DNA from: Streptomyces silaceus
Lineage (GTDB): Bacteria > Actinomycetota > Actinomycetes > Streptomycetales > Streptomycetaceae
Assembly: GCF_001419745.1 (NCBI RefSeq)
Contig: NZ_LIRJ01000034.1
Location: 62,001-126,000 of the forward strand
DNA length: 64,000 nucleotides
Reading direction: 5' to 3'
The notes beneath the pieces were generated by a model that was not told the DNA's origin, made no database searches, and worked only from the letters and a program-made list of their open reading frames with translations. Every line of letters starts with the position of its first letter. The stretch's first letter is position 1. Of this stretch, positions 26,568-35,113 are shown in pieces. A program made the translations under genes and the position numbers.

Positions 26568-27110
26568 ATGTCCGGGTTCACCAACGCACTGGTGATCTGC
26601 GCCGTCGTGGTGCTCGTGGTCGTCCGTCAGTTCAAGCCACAGCAGATCAGCACGGACAGGAGCTGGTGGGTGATACCGGCGGTGCTGATCTTCATGTCCG
26701 TGCGCGAGCCCGATCTGATCGACCCCGGGCACGAGGCGTCATCAGTGGCCCTGCTCGCCGTCGAACTGCTCGTGGGGCTGGCCATGGGAGTCGGCTGGGC
26801 GCGCACCTCGCACGTGTGGACCGAGCGGGACGGCACGGCATGGAGCAAGGGCACCAAGGCCACCGCGGTCGTCTGGGGCGTCGGGATCGGCCTGCGGGCC
26901 GCTCTGTTCGGCGTCGGCGAGCTGCTGCACGTGCGGCAGGGAAGCGCCGCGCTGATGCTGGCTCTCGCGGCCACCCTGCTGGTCCGCAGCGGTCTGCTCC
27001 TGCTCCGGACCAGGACCACGACGGGCATGGGTATCGGCGGGGCGGCCGGGCACTCGACGTACGGTGTGGGCGACGCGGCGTACGAGCCGATGCGGAAGGA
27101 CCCCGTGTGA
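26568..27110 (+). CDS. DUF1453/CcdC-like membrane protein
   Basis: 180 residues with about five hydrophobic segments, at roughly residues 5-20, 35-47, 60-78, 98-118 and 125-145. The sequence pattern (FKPQQIS after the first segment) fits DUF1453, which is related to CcdC and to membrane helpers of unknown function. It overlaps the sensor kinase by four bases (GTGTGA) and so is translationally coupled to it. It may therefore be an accessory membrane component of that two-component system; this is inference. Confidence 0.75.
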   Translation: MSGFTNALVICAVVVLVVVRQFKPQQISTDRSWWVIPAVLIFMSVREPDLIDPGHEASSVALLAVELLVGLAMGVGWARTSHVWTERDGTAWSKGTKATAVVWGVGIGLRAALFGVGELLHVRQGSAALMLALAATLLVRSGLLLLRTRTTTGMGIGGAAGHSTYGVGDAAYEPMRKDPV

Positions 27111-28252
27111 CGTGGGAAACCTGGACGAGATGGCCCTCCCGGGAGGCGCTGACCTGGGCGGGGCTGAGCCTGGCCCGGCTGTGGTTCGTCAGAGTCGTGC
27201 GCGTGGTGGTCCTCGCCTGCCTGCTGTGGGACGCGTTCCACGCGGACCGCGGCTGGCGCCTGGCGGCCGGAGTGCTCATGGTCCTGGCCGTCACGTTCGT
27301 GGGATGGGCGTTCTTCCGTGTCTCGTACGGCCATCGGCTGTGGCCCTCCCTGGGGCTGATGGCGCTGCTCATGGGGGCGGCGTTCGCCGCGGAGTTCGGC
27401 GGCTGGCGGATGCTCGCCATGGTGCTGTGGTGCGGCTCGGCCGTATCCGCCCTGGAGCGGTTGCCGCTCGCCGCGTGCGTGCCGTGCGTCGCCGCCGCGA
27501 TGACCGGATACGTCGCGTACATCAACGACAGCTGGCTCGTCACGGGGCTCACCGTTGTCGGCCTGATCCTCGCCGGGTACACCCTGCGGCTGGACGCCGA
27601 GGCGCGGGGCAGTGCCCATCGTCTGCTCGCCCAGGAGCGGGCCGCGCGCGCTGCGGAGGCGGAGTCGGCCGCACTGGCCGAGCGGGCCCGGATCGCCCGT
27701 GAGATCCACGACGTGCTCGCGCACAGCCTCTCCGCGCAGCTCGTCCACCTGGAGGCGGCCCGGCTGCTGATCGAGAGGGACGCGACCAAGGAGCAGGTCC
27801 TGGACCGAGTCGTGGCGGCGCGGTCCATGGCGAGAGAGGGGCTCGCCGAGACCAGGCAGGCGCTGTCCGCGCTGCGTGGGGAGATGACACCGGTCGAGGA
27901 CTTCCTGCGGGAGCTGGTCAGCGCGGACCGCGCGGCGGTGACCGTGACGGGGGAGCGGCGGGCCTTGCCGGCCGAGGCGTCCCAGGCGGTGCGCAGGGTG
28001 GCGCAGGAGGCCCTGACGAACGTGCGCAAGCACGCGCCGGGCGCGAAGGTGCAGGTGTGCCTTCAGTACGGGGAGGGTGAAGTGAGGCTCGACGTAAGGG
28101 ATTCGGGAGGGAGCTCGCCGGGGGAACTGGCCGCGTCCGGAGGCGGGTACGGTCTGCTCGGCATGCGGGAGCGCGCCGAGTTGCTGGGCGGGTCCCTGGA
28201 GGCGGGGCCGGGCGAGGAGGGCTTCGTGGTGACGTTGAGGGTGCCGGGATGA
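27107..28252 (+). CDS. NarL/DesK-type sensor histidine kinase
   Basis: 381 residues. Five to six membrane segments fill residues about 20-160. A HisKA_3 dimerisation domain follows, with the phosphoacceptor in AREIHDVLAHSLS (about residue 205). The C-terminal ATPase domain shows AVRRVAQEALTNVRKHA (N-box) and GYGLLGMRERAELLGG (G-box). Start GTG 27107 overlaps the previous stop and follows AAGGA. Its 3' end overlaps the response regulator start (ATGA), so the three genes form one operon. The signal is unknown; the many membrane helices suggest intramembrane or lipid sensing, as in DesK. Confidence 0.9.
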   Translation: MTWETWTRWPSREALTWAGLSLARLWFVRVVRVVVLACLLWDAFHADRGWRLAAGVLMVLAVTFVGWAFFRVSYGHRLWPSLGLMALLMGAAFAAEFGGWRMLAMVLWCGSAVSALERLPLAACVPCVAAAMTGYVAYINDSWLVTGLTVVGLILAGYTLRLDAEARGSAHRLLAQERAARAAEAESAALAERARIAREIHDVLAHSLSAQLVHLEAARLLIERDATKEQVLDRVVAARSMAREGLAETRQALSALRGEMTPVEDFLRELVSADRAAVTVTGERRALPAEASQAVRRVAQEALTNVRKHAPGAKVQVCLQYGEGEVRLDVRDSGGSSPGELAASGGGYGLLGMRERAELLGGSLEAGPGEEGFVVTLRVPG

Positions 28253-29241
28253 CGAGGGACGACGGCGCCGTGAGGGCCGCGGGTGACGGGGTGATGAGGT
28301 TCGTGGGTGACACGGCGGGCGGGGGCGCGAAGGCCGGGAAGGTCAGGCCTGAAGGGGGCAGGCCGGTCAGGCCCGAGGTGGAGAGACGGGACGGCTCGGT
28401 GGGCGGCGGCCCGGAGAGATCCGAAGGTGGCGGCAGCCTGCGGAGATCCGATCAGGGGGGCAGCCCGGAGAGGTCCGAGGGACAAGGTGGTTCAGGGGCG
28501 TCCGGCAAGGCGTGCGGTGCCGAGACGGTCGACGGACGTGACCCCAAGGGCGCGGCCGGCGGGGGCGGTGGCAAGCCACCCGCGCGGGTGGTCGTGATCG
28601 ACGATCAGACCGTGGTGCGCGAGGGGATCGTGATGCTGCTGGGGCTGCTGCCCGGGATCGAGGTCGTGGGTTCCGGGGGTGACGGGGAGGAGGCTGTCCG
28701 TCTGGTCGGTGAACTCTCCCCGGACGTGGTCCTGATGGACCTGCGCATGCCCCGATGCGACGGCGCGGAGGCCACGCGACGGATCCGCGCCCAGTATCCG
28801 GGGACGCAGGTCGTGGTGCTCACCACCTACGCCGACGACGATTCGCTGTTCCCGGCGCTCAAGGCGGGTGCGCGGGGGTATCTGACCAAGGACGCCGGCG
28901 GGGACGAGATCGTGCGGGCCGTCGAGGACGTGCTCTCGGGGGACGCGGGGCTGTCTCCGAAGATCCAACGGCGGCTTCTCGAGCGGCTGTCGGAGCCTGA
29001 GCCCGTCTCCGCTCCGGAGCCGCCCGACGGCCTCACCGGACGGGAGACCGAGGTGCTCGCCCTGATCGCCGAGGGGATGAGCAACCACGAGATCGCCCGG
29101 ACGCTTCAGGTCTCCACCGCGACGGTGAAGACGCACATCAACAATCTCTTCGCGAAGGCGGGGCTCAAGGACCGTGCGCAGGCGGTGCGTTACGCCTACC
29201 AGCACGGGATCGCCAAGCCCCCAGGAGGCCGCCGTGCCTGA
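28249..29241 (+). CDS. NarL/LuxR-type response regulator with low-complexity N-terminal extension
   Basis: 330 residues, about 110 longer than normal. The receiver starts only at RVVVIDDQ (about residue 113); its phosphorylated Asp lies in DVVLMDLRMP and the conserved Lys in YLTKDAG. The LuxR helix-turn-helix is LTGRETEVLALIAEGMSNHEIA onward. Residues 1-110 are rich in Gly, Arg, Glu and Ser, with GG-x-P-E-R-S-E-G repeats. ATG 28249 overlaps the kinase stop, so this start is likely real; no in-frame internal start nearer the receiver has a good ribosome site. Confidence 0.88.
   Translation: MTRDDGAVRAAGDGVMRFVGDTAGGGAKAGKVRPEGGRPVRPEVERRDGSVGGGPERSEGGGSLRRSDQGGSPERSEGQGGSGASGKACGAETVDGRDPKGAAGGGGGKPPARVVVIDDQTVVREGIVMLLGLLPGIEVVGSGGDGEEAVRLVGELSPDVVLMDLRMPRCDGAEATRRIRAQYPGTQVVVLTTYADDDSLFPALKAGARGYLTKDAGGDEIVRAVEDVLSGDAGLSPKIQRRLLERLSEPEPVSAPEPPDGLTGRETEVLALIAEGMSNHEIARTLQVSTATVKTHINNLFAKAGLKDRAQAVRYAYQHGIAKPPGGRRA
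28405..28482 (+). repeat. 27-bp tandem repeat coding GGSPERSEG
   Basis: Three imperfect 27-base units in the N-terminal extension of the response regulator, each coding for a Gly-Gly-x-x-x-Arg-Ser-x-x motif. Confidence 0.65.
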
Positions 29242-29352
29242 TGAGCCTTCACCTGATGGGGTGAAGAGCGTGGGGAGAAGAGTTGGGGATCTTTCCGTTC
29301 TGTCCATCCTTGGGCACGTGGCCGAACAGGGCTGCGGACTAAGGAGAGTTCG

Positions 29353-29907
29353 GTGGAGAAGCACGACGGCCCCGCTGCGGCGCCGGGCCGGGGCGAGGCC
29401 GGCCGGGATCGCCCCGGTGAGCTGAGAGACCCCTGGTACGACGCGTTCGCCGCCGGCTGGGGCGAGGTGGACGGCGCGGGCGCCACGGCTTCGGTGGTGG
29501 CGCCCCGGGACGGGGGCCGACAGCGGGGCGCGAGTGCGGCGGACATCTACCTGGAGGTGCAGCGCAGCGCCGCCTTCCAGGAGGTGCGCCGGCGGTACCG
29601 GAGATTCGTGGTGCCGGCGGTCGCCGTCTTCTTCACCTGGTACGTGGCGTACGTCGTGACCGCGACGGCGGCGCCGGGGCTGATGGCGCGGCCCGTCGCC
29701 GGAGCCGTGAATGTGGCGATGGTGGCGGGGCTCGGACAGTTCCTCACGACGTTCCTGCTGACCTGGGCGTACTCGCGGCATGCGCGGTTGCGTCGGGACA
29801 GGGCGGCGATGGAGCTGCGCTGGGCCGTGTTCGAGCAGGAGAGGGAGCAGGAGCAGGAGAAGCGGCGAGGGCCCGGCGCGGTGCGGGAGCGGGGGGAGGG
29901 GCGATGA
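29353..29907 (+). CDS. DUF485 membrane protein (YjcH-like)
   Basis: 184 residues from GTG 29353, with GGAGAG upstream. A soluble N-terminal half is followed by two membrane helices (about 90-110 and 120-145), the core of DUF485, then a Glu/Gln/Arg-rich coiled tail. In many bacteria a DUF485 protein is encoded immediately before an acetate-type sodium symporter, as in yjcH-actP. The same is seen here: its stop overlaps the symporter start (ATGA). It is probably an accessory subunit of that symporter. Confidence 0.85.
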   Translation: MEKHDGPAAAPGRGEAGRDRPGELRDPWYDAFAAGWGEVDGAGATASVVAPRDGGRQRGASAADIYLEVQRSAAFQEVRRRYRRFVVPAVAVFFTWYVAYVVTATAAPGLMARPVAGAVNVAMVAGLGQFLTTFLLTWAYSRHARLRRDRAAMELRWAVFEQEREQEQEKRRGPGAVRERGEGR

Positions 29908-31496
29908 GGGGAGACCACCAGTCCCTGGCTCTGCTGCTGTTCGGGGTATTCGTGGCCGTCACGCTCGCGATCACCACGTGGGCGAGTCGGAAGAGGCACG
30001 GTTCGGCGGAGGAGTTCTATGCGGGAGGGCGGCTCTTCTCCCCCATGGAGAACGGTTTCGCCATCGCGGGCGACTACATGTCGGCCGCCTCCTTCCTCGG
30101 TATCTCGGGGCTGATCGCGCTCTTCGGGTACGACGGGCTGCTCTACTCGGTGGGGTTCCTCGTCGCCTGGCTCGTCGTGCTGTTCCTCGTGGCGGAACTG
30201 GTGCGCAACTGCGGGCGGTTCACGCTCGCCGACGTGGTCGCCGCGCGGATGAAGGAGCGTCCCGTACGGATCGCGGCGGGAACGTCCTCGGTGACCGTGT
30301 CCGTTCTTTATCTGGTGGCGCAGATGGTGGGTGCGGGCTCGCTGGTGGCGCTGCTGCTCGGGGGGACGAACGGGGTGGCGCAGACCTGGACGGTGATCGG
30401 CGTCGGCGCGCTCATGGTGATCTATGTGTCGTTGGGAGGGATGCGGGCCACCACGTGGATCCAGATCGTCAAGGCGGTCCTGCTGATGGGCGGTGCGATC
30501 GCGCTGACCGTGCTCGTTCTGGTGCGCTTCCACGGGGACTTCGACCAGTTGCTGCGGACGGCGGCCGATCGCAGCGGTCACGGTGAGAGGTTCCTCGCGC
30601 CCGGACTGAAGTACGGCGGCGACTGGACCGCGCGGCTCGACTTCATCAGCCTCGGGCTCGCGCTCGTGCTCGGCACCGCGGGGCTGCCGCACATCCTCTC
30701 CCGCTTCTACACCGTGCCGACCGCGCGGGCCGCCCGTCGCTCGGTCGTCTGGTCCATCGGGCTCATCGGCGGCTTCTACCTGATGACGATCGTGCTCGGG
30801 TTCGGCGCGGCCGCGATCGTGGGATCCGACGCGGTGCGGGGTTCGAACGCCGCGGGGAACACGGCGGTTCCGCTGCTCGCGCTCGATCTGGGAGGCGGCC
30901 CGGACTCCACCGGGGGAACGGTTCTGTTCGCGGTCGTCGCCGCCATCGCCTTCGCGACGATCCTCGCCGTGGTCGCGGGCATCACGCTCGCCTCGTCGGC
31001 GTCCGTGGCCCACGACCTGTACGCGTCGTTGCGGCGCAGGGACGCGAAGCCGCGCAGCGAGGTGGCGGTGGCGCGCATCGCCGCGGCCGGGGTCGGTGTG
31101 GTCGCGATCGGCCTCGGGCTGCTGGCACAGGATCTCAATGTGGCGTTCCTGGTGGGCCTCGCCTTCGCGGTGGCCGCGTCCGCCAACCTGCCGGTGCTGC
31201 TCTACTCGCTGTTCTGGCGGAACTTCACCACGCGCGGTGCGGTGTGGTCGGTGTACGGCGGACTGCTGCCCGCGCTCGCGCTGGTGCTCCTGTCACCCGT
31301 GGTCTCCGGAGGGCCGAGCTCCTTGTTCCCCGGAGTGGACTTCCAGTACTTCCCCCTGGAGAACCCGGGCCTCGTCTCGATTCCGTTGGGCTTCCTCGCG
31401 GGCTGGCTCGGCACGGTGACTTCGCGCGAGGAGGCGGACGAGGCCAAGCATGCGGAGACGGAGGTGCGTTCGCTCACCGGCGCCGGCGCGGTGTAA
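29904..31496 (+). CDS. Sodium:solute symporter, acetate/monocarboxylate permease type
   Basis: 530 residues with about 13 membrane segments. The SSS family pattern is clear: EEFYAGGRLFSPMENGFAIAGDYMSAASFLG near the N-terminus and GTAGLPHILSRFYTVPTARAARRS in the middle. This subgroup (ActP-like) takes up acetate and other short carboxylates with sodium. It is co-translated with the DUF485 protein. The convergent two-component system downstream is of the DcuS/CitA class, which commonly regulates carboxylate transporters, and two citrate synthases lie a few genes away. An organic-acid uptake role is a reasonable inference. Confidence 0.88.
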   Translation: MRGDHQSLALLLFGVFVAVTLAITTWASRKRHGSAEEFYAGGRLFSPMENGFAIAGDYMSAASFLGISGLIALFGYDGLLYSVGFLVAWLVVLFLVAELVRNCGRFTLADVVAARMKERPVRIAAGTSSVTVSVLYLVAQMVGAGSLVALLLGGTNGVAQTWTVIGVGALMVIYVSLGGMRATTWIQIVKAVLLMGGAIALTVLVLVRFHGDFDQLLRTAADRSGHGERFLAPGLKYGGDWTARLDFISLGLALVLGTAGLPHILSRFYTVPTARAARRSVVWSIGLIGGFYLMTIVLGFGAAAIVGSDAVRGSNAAGNTAVPLLALDLGGGPDSTGGTVLFAVVAAIAFATILAVVAGITLASSASVAHDLYASLRRRDAKPRSEVAVARIAAAGVGVVAIGLGLLAQDLNVAFLVGLAFAVAASANLPVLLYSLFWRNFTTRGAVWSVYGGLLPALALVLLSPVVSGGPSSLFPGVDFQYFPLENPGLVSIPLGFLAGWLGTVTSREEADEAKHAETEVRSLTGAGAV

Positions 31497-31505
31497 CGAT
31501 TCCCC

Positions 31506-31568
31506 CGGGTGCCGGGTGCCGGGTGCCGGGTGCCGGGTGCCGGGTGCCGGGTGCCGGGTGCCGGGTGC
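31506..31568. repeat. Nine perfect copies of a 7-bp tandem repeat
   Basis: CGGGTGC repeated nine times without a mismatch, filling most of the 81 bases between the convergent symporter and response regulator genes. Perfect identity implies recent slippage expansion. There is no hairpin terminator here. Confidence 0.95.
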
Positions 31569-31577
31569 GGTGGCCGG

Positions 31578-32255
31578 TCAGGCGCTGGCCGCCCACTCGT
31601 AGCGGTGCTCGGGGCGGCCCGTGTCGCCGTACTTGAGGCTCAGCCTGACCCGGCCCGTGCGCTCCAGGAGCTTCAGATAGCGCTGTGCCGTCTGTCGGCT
31701 CAACCGTGTGCGGTCCGCCAGCTCCTGGGCGGAGAGCGGCCCGTCCGCGGCCATCAGCGCCCGGCGCACCAGCTCCGCCGTCGTGGGGGAGTGGCCCTTG
31801 GGCAGCTCCGGTGCCGGAGTCGCCGAGAGGGCGCCGAAGATCCGGTCGACCTCGGCCTGTTCGGCCTCGCCGCCGCCGTCCAGGGTGCGGCGCAGGGTCG
31901 CGTACGCGTCGAGCTTGGCGCGCAGACCGGCAAACGAGAACGGCTTGACCAGGTACTGGAGCGCGCCGTGCCGCATCGCCGCCTGGACCGTGGCGACATC
32001 GCGCGCGGCGGTCACCATGATCACGTCGGTCTGGTGGCCGCGCTCACGCAACGTACGGACGACCGAAAGACCCGTCTCGTCCGGCAGATAGTGATCCAGC
32101 AGCACCAGGTCGACGGGGACGTCCTCGACGAGGCGCAGCGCCTCGGCGGCGTTGTGGGCCTTGGCCGTCACCCGGAAGCCGGGGATCTTCTCCACGTAGG
32201 CGGCGTTGACGTCCGCGACCCGGGGGTCGTCGTCCACGACCAGGACGTCGATCAC
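31578..32255 (-). CDS. CitB/DcuR-type response regulator
   Basis: 225 residues. The receiver domain starts MIDVLVVDDDPRVADVN; the phosphorylation Asp is in DLVLLDHYLPDETGL (near residue 54) and the Lys in YLVKPFSF. The C-terminal DNA-binding part uses a helix-turn-helix with AQELADRTRLSRQTAQRYL, typical of the CitB/DcuR group. The start overlaps the kinase stop (ATGA), so the pair is co-translated. The likely target is the carboxylate symporter convergent with it, judged by class and proximity only. Confidence 0.9.
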   Translation of the reverse strand: MIDVLVVDDDPRVADVNAAYVEKIPGFRVTAKAHNAAEALRLVEDVPVDLVLLDHYLPDETGLSVVRTLRERGHQTDVIMVTAARDVATVQAAMRHGALQYLVKPFSFAGLRAKLDAYATLRRTLDGGGEAEQAEVDRIFGALSATPAPELPKGHSPTTAELVRRALMAADGPLSAQELADRTRLSRQTAQRYLKLLERTGRVRLSLKYGDTGRPEHRYEWAASA

Positions 32256-33892
32256 CGTGCCTCCTCCGTGACGGTGAGTTCCGGCTCGGTCAGTGCTTCC
32301 GGCAGGGCGACGGTGAACTCCGCGCCCCCGTCGGGTGCTTCGCCGACCTCCGCGCTGCCGCCCTGTCGCTCGGCGAGCCGGCGGACCAGGGCGAGGCCGA
32401 TGCCGCGCTTGCCGTGGGCCGGCGGCTCCTTCGTGGTCCAGCCCTCGGTGAAGATCGTCTCGCGTCGCTCGGCGGGGACTCCGGGGCCGGTGTCGCGCAC
32501 CCGGAGGATCACGGCACGTTCCTCGGTGCGCACAGCGACCTCCACGCGCGCGTGGCGGGTGCCCGCGGCGGCGTCGAGGGCATTGTCGACGAGGTTGCCG
32601 ACGATCGTGACGAGGCCGCTCGGGTCGACGAGCCGGTCGGGCAGCGCGGTGTCGCGCGGCACGGACAGGGCCACGCCGCGCTCCGCCGCGACCGTGGCCT
32701 TGCCGACCAGCAGGGCCGCGAGCAGCGGGTCCCGGATCTTCTCGGTGATCTGCTCGGCGGTCACGCGGTGCGCGCCCGCCACCTCGCCGACGAACTCCGC
32801 GGCCTCCTCGTACATCTCCAGTTCGAGCAGGCCGAGAAGCGTGTGCATGCGGTTGGCGTGCTCGTGGTCCTGGGCGCGCAGGGCGTCGATGAGACCGCGC
32901 GTGGAGTCGAGTTCGCGGCCGAGCTGCTCCAGCTCCGTGCGGTCGCGCAGGGTGGCGACGGCGCCTCCGTCGTCGGTGGGCATGCGGTTGGCGACCAGGA
33001 CGCGCTGTCCGCGCACGGTCAGCAGGTCCGTGCCGGTGACCCGGCCGGCCAGGACATCGGTCGTACGTCCCGGGCCGAGCGCCTCGTCGAGCGGCTGCCC
33101 GATCACCTCCGTGCCGAGGCCCAGGAGGCGCTGCGCCTCGTCGTTGAGCAGCCGGATCCGGCCGCCGCGGTCCAGGGCGACGACTCCCTCGCGGATGCCG
33201 TGCAGCATGGCCTCGCGCTCCGCCAGCAGGGCGGAGATGTCGGAGAAGGCCAGATCACGGGTCTGTCGCTGCACCCTGCGGGAGATCAGATACGCGGCCA
33301 GCGCACCGACGGCGAGCGCACCGCCCGCGTAGGCGAGCAGCCCCGGGATGGAGTGGATCAGGCGGTCCCGCACGCTGTCGTACTCGATGCCCACGGAGAC
33401 GGCGCCCACGATGTCCCCGCCCGCGTCCCGCAGCGGCACCTTGCCGCGCGCCGAGCGGCCCAGCGTGCCGTTGTCGATCTCCATGACGTCGCGGCCCGCG
33501 AGCGCGTCGCTGGGATCCGTCGAGACGACCTTGCCGATCTGGTCGCGGTCGGTGTGGGACCAGCGCACCCCGTCCTTGTTCATGATCACGACGTACTCGG
33601 CGCCGCTGGCCCGCCGGATCCGTTCGGCCGCCGTCTGCACCGGCCCGTCGGCCGTGGGCCGCGAGGTCTTCAGGTCCGCCGCGATACGCGGCTGGGCGGC
33701 CGTCGTCTGGGCGATGGCCAGCGCGCGGCGCATGGCCTGGTCGTCGAGCTGGTCGCTCAGCGGCGCGAGGAAGAGGCCCGTGGCGAGCACCGCGACCCCG
33801 GCGGCGATCGCCAGCTGCATCAGGAGCACCTGCGAGAACACGCGCCGTGGCAGGCCGAGGCGCAGGCGTCGCGCGGGGGAGGTCGGGCTCAT
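32252..33892 (-). CDS. CitA/DcuS-family sensor histidine kinase
   Basis: 546 residues. The first membrane helix is at about 20-42 (VLLMQLAIAAGVAVLATGLFL), followed by an extracytoplasmic sensor domain (about 43-180) and a second helix at about 183-205. A PAS domain follows (LLAEREAMLHGIREGVVALD onward). The phosphoacceptor box is the SpoB-like QDHEHANRMHTLLGLLE. The ATPase motifs are VGNLVDNALDAA, DTGPGVP and GIGLALVRRLAE. Family members sense citrate, C4-dicarboxylates or other carboxylates outside the cell. The specific ligand is not known. Confidence 0.92.
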   Translation of the reverse strand: MSPTSPARRLRLGLPRRVFSQVLLMQLAIAAGVAVLATGLFLAPLSDQLDDQAMRRALAIAQTTAAQPRIAADLKTSRPTADGPVQTAAERIRRASGAEYVVIMNKDGVRWSHTDRDQIGKVVSTDPSDALAGRDVMEIDNGTLGRSARGKVPLRDAGGDIVGAVSVGIEYDSVRDRLIHSIPGLLAYAGGALAVGALAAYLISRRVQRQTRDLAFSDISALLAEREAMLHGIREGVVALDRGGRIRLLNDEAQRLLGLGTEVIGQPLDEALGPGRTTDVLAGRVTGTDLLTVRGQRVLVANRMPTDDGGAVATLRDRTELEQLGRELDSTRGLIDALRAQDHEHANRMHTLLGLLELEMYEEAAEFVGEVAGAHRVTAEQITEKIRDPLLAALLVGKATVAAERGVALSVPRDTALPDRLVDPSGLVTIVGNLVDNALDAAAGTRHARVEVAVRTEERAVILRVRDTGPGVPAERRETIFTEGWTTKEPPAHGKRGIGLALVRRLAERQGGSAEVGEAPDGGAEFTVALPEALTEPELTVTEEAR

Positions 33893-33920
33893 GTGTACGA
33901 ACGGTACGGCCGCGGGCGGT

Positions 33921-34988
33921 CTACTCCGAAGTCACTGTGGCGCGGATCTCCTGCCCGTCGGGCTCCGCGCCTGGCTTGCCGCTGCCCTGCCCGTCGGGCT
34001 CCGCGCCGGGCCTGCCGCTGCCTTGCCCGCCCTCGCCCCGGCTCTGCCCGCCCTCGCCCCCGTCGGGACCGTCGGCGCTCTCCTCCGGAAGGCCGCGCAC
34101 CGCCACCACGTCCATCCGTGCCGGGGACCCGAGTGCCGCGCCGCAGCTCTCGGGGCGGGGCGGCAGCGAGGTGCCCTGCGCGACGGTGACCCGCCAACGG
34201 CGGCCGTCGGTGTGGGCGACGGTCACCTCCCAGGTCGGGGCCGCGCCGTCCGCGCGGACGACGCTCAGGGCCCCGGCGGCGTCCTCGCCCGTCGCCTCGC
34301 GCACCGCCAGCTCCGCGGCCTGGCCGGGGCGGTCCCACGCGGAGACGCCCCGGCAGCCCTCGGTGACGACGCGATCCGCGCGGACGGCTTCGAGGATCTC
34401 CTTGACGGCGCGGGCGCCGGTCCGGCCGTACGCGTATCCGTACGGCAGCACGAGCAGCGTCGGCGAGAAGCGGTGGCCACCCAGATGAGTGATTTCCCAG
34501 GCACCCTCCTCACCGGCGTCGGCGAGCTCGGCGGCGAGGGGCCTGCCGAGCAGGGCGCAGCAGCGGTCGCGCTTGCCGTTGGTGCACACGAGCGCGAGCG
34601 GCGCGCCCGTGTGCGGGGTGCCGAAGCCGCCGTGGTCGCCCGCGCCTAGGGCTGCGAAGTCGAGGTCCAGCAGTTCACGCGGGTCGTCGGTCACCGCGCC
34701 GCGCAGCCAGGTGCTGCCGGGCACGGTGTGCGCCACGTACACCTGGTGGCGGGTCGGCGTGTGGCAGTCCGCGTGACGGCCGGGGCGGCGGATGAGCGCG
34801 ACGCGTACGCCGGTCCCCTCGGCCGCGGCCTCCAGGGCGCGGCCGACCTCCGGGTCGAGGTGGCTGGAGGTCAACGCCTTGGCGCCCCAGGGGCCGGACT
34901 GTTCCAGCAGAAGCCATGTCCTGGCGGTGGCCGCGGTCCCCGCGAGAGGCTCGTCCAGGTCCCGCGAGGCGGTCGCGCACGTACTCAC
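33921..34988 (-). CDS. Sucrase/ferredoxin-like family protein
   Basis: GTG 34988 gives 355 residues. The open frame continues up to 35060, but those codons lie in a 25-base tandem repeat, so the shorter start is preferred. The protein has thioredoxin-like ferredoxin features: LVCTNGKRDRCCALLGRPLA with a C-x6-CC cluster near the middle, and THLGGHRFSPTLLVLPYG, which is characteristic of sucrase/ferredoxin-like proteins. A possible iron-sulfur or redox role is inferred from the family. The C-terminal 60 residues contain Gly/Glu/Gln repeats (GEGGQ, PGAEPDGQ). Its function in Streptomyces is unknown. Confidence 0.82.
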   Translation of the reverse strand: MSTCATASRDLDEPLAGTAATARTWLLLEQSGPWGAKALTSSHLDPEVGRALEAAAEGTGVRVALIRRPGRHADCHTPTRHQVYVAHTVPGSTWLRGAVTDDPRELLDLDFAALGAGDHGGFGTPHTGAPLALVCTNGKRDRCCALLGRPLAAELADAGEEGAWEITHLGGHRFSPTLLVLPYGYAYGRTGARAVKEILEAVRADRVVTEGCRGVSAWDRPGQAAELAVREATGEDAAGALSVVRADGAAPTWEVTVAHTDGRRWRVTVAQGTSLPPRPESCGAALGSPARMDVVAVRGLPEESADGPDGGEGGQSRGEGGQGSGRPGAEPDGQGSGKPGAEPDGQEIRATVTSE

Positions 34989-35016
34989 GCAGGTGAGCCT
35001 AACCCGCGCCTCTTCC

Positions 35017-35113
35017 CGGCCATTTCGCGCCTCACAGGGCACGGCCATTTCACGCCTCACACGTCGCGGCCATTTCGCGCCTCACGGGTCACGGCTGTTT
35101 CATGCCTCGTGCG
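35017..35113. repeat. 25-bp tandem repeat overlapping the citrate synthase 3' end
   Basis: Four copies start at 35017, 35042, 35067 and 35092, with consensus CGGCCATTTCGCGCCTCAC plus six variable bases. The fourth, more divergent copy contains the stop codon of the HTH-citrate synthase gene. The repeat fills the gap to the sucrase/ferredoxin-like gene. Confidence 0.9.

Noticed and set aside
34989-35060. Longer start of the sucrase/ferredoxin-like protein
   Set aside because: The additional codons are largely inside the 25-base repeat array and show no family similarity.
35017-35113. CRISPR-like array
   Set aside because: The 25-base units are directly adjacent with no spacers, so it is a simple tandem repeat. 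No cas genes or other repeat-spacer arrays are in the window.
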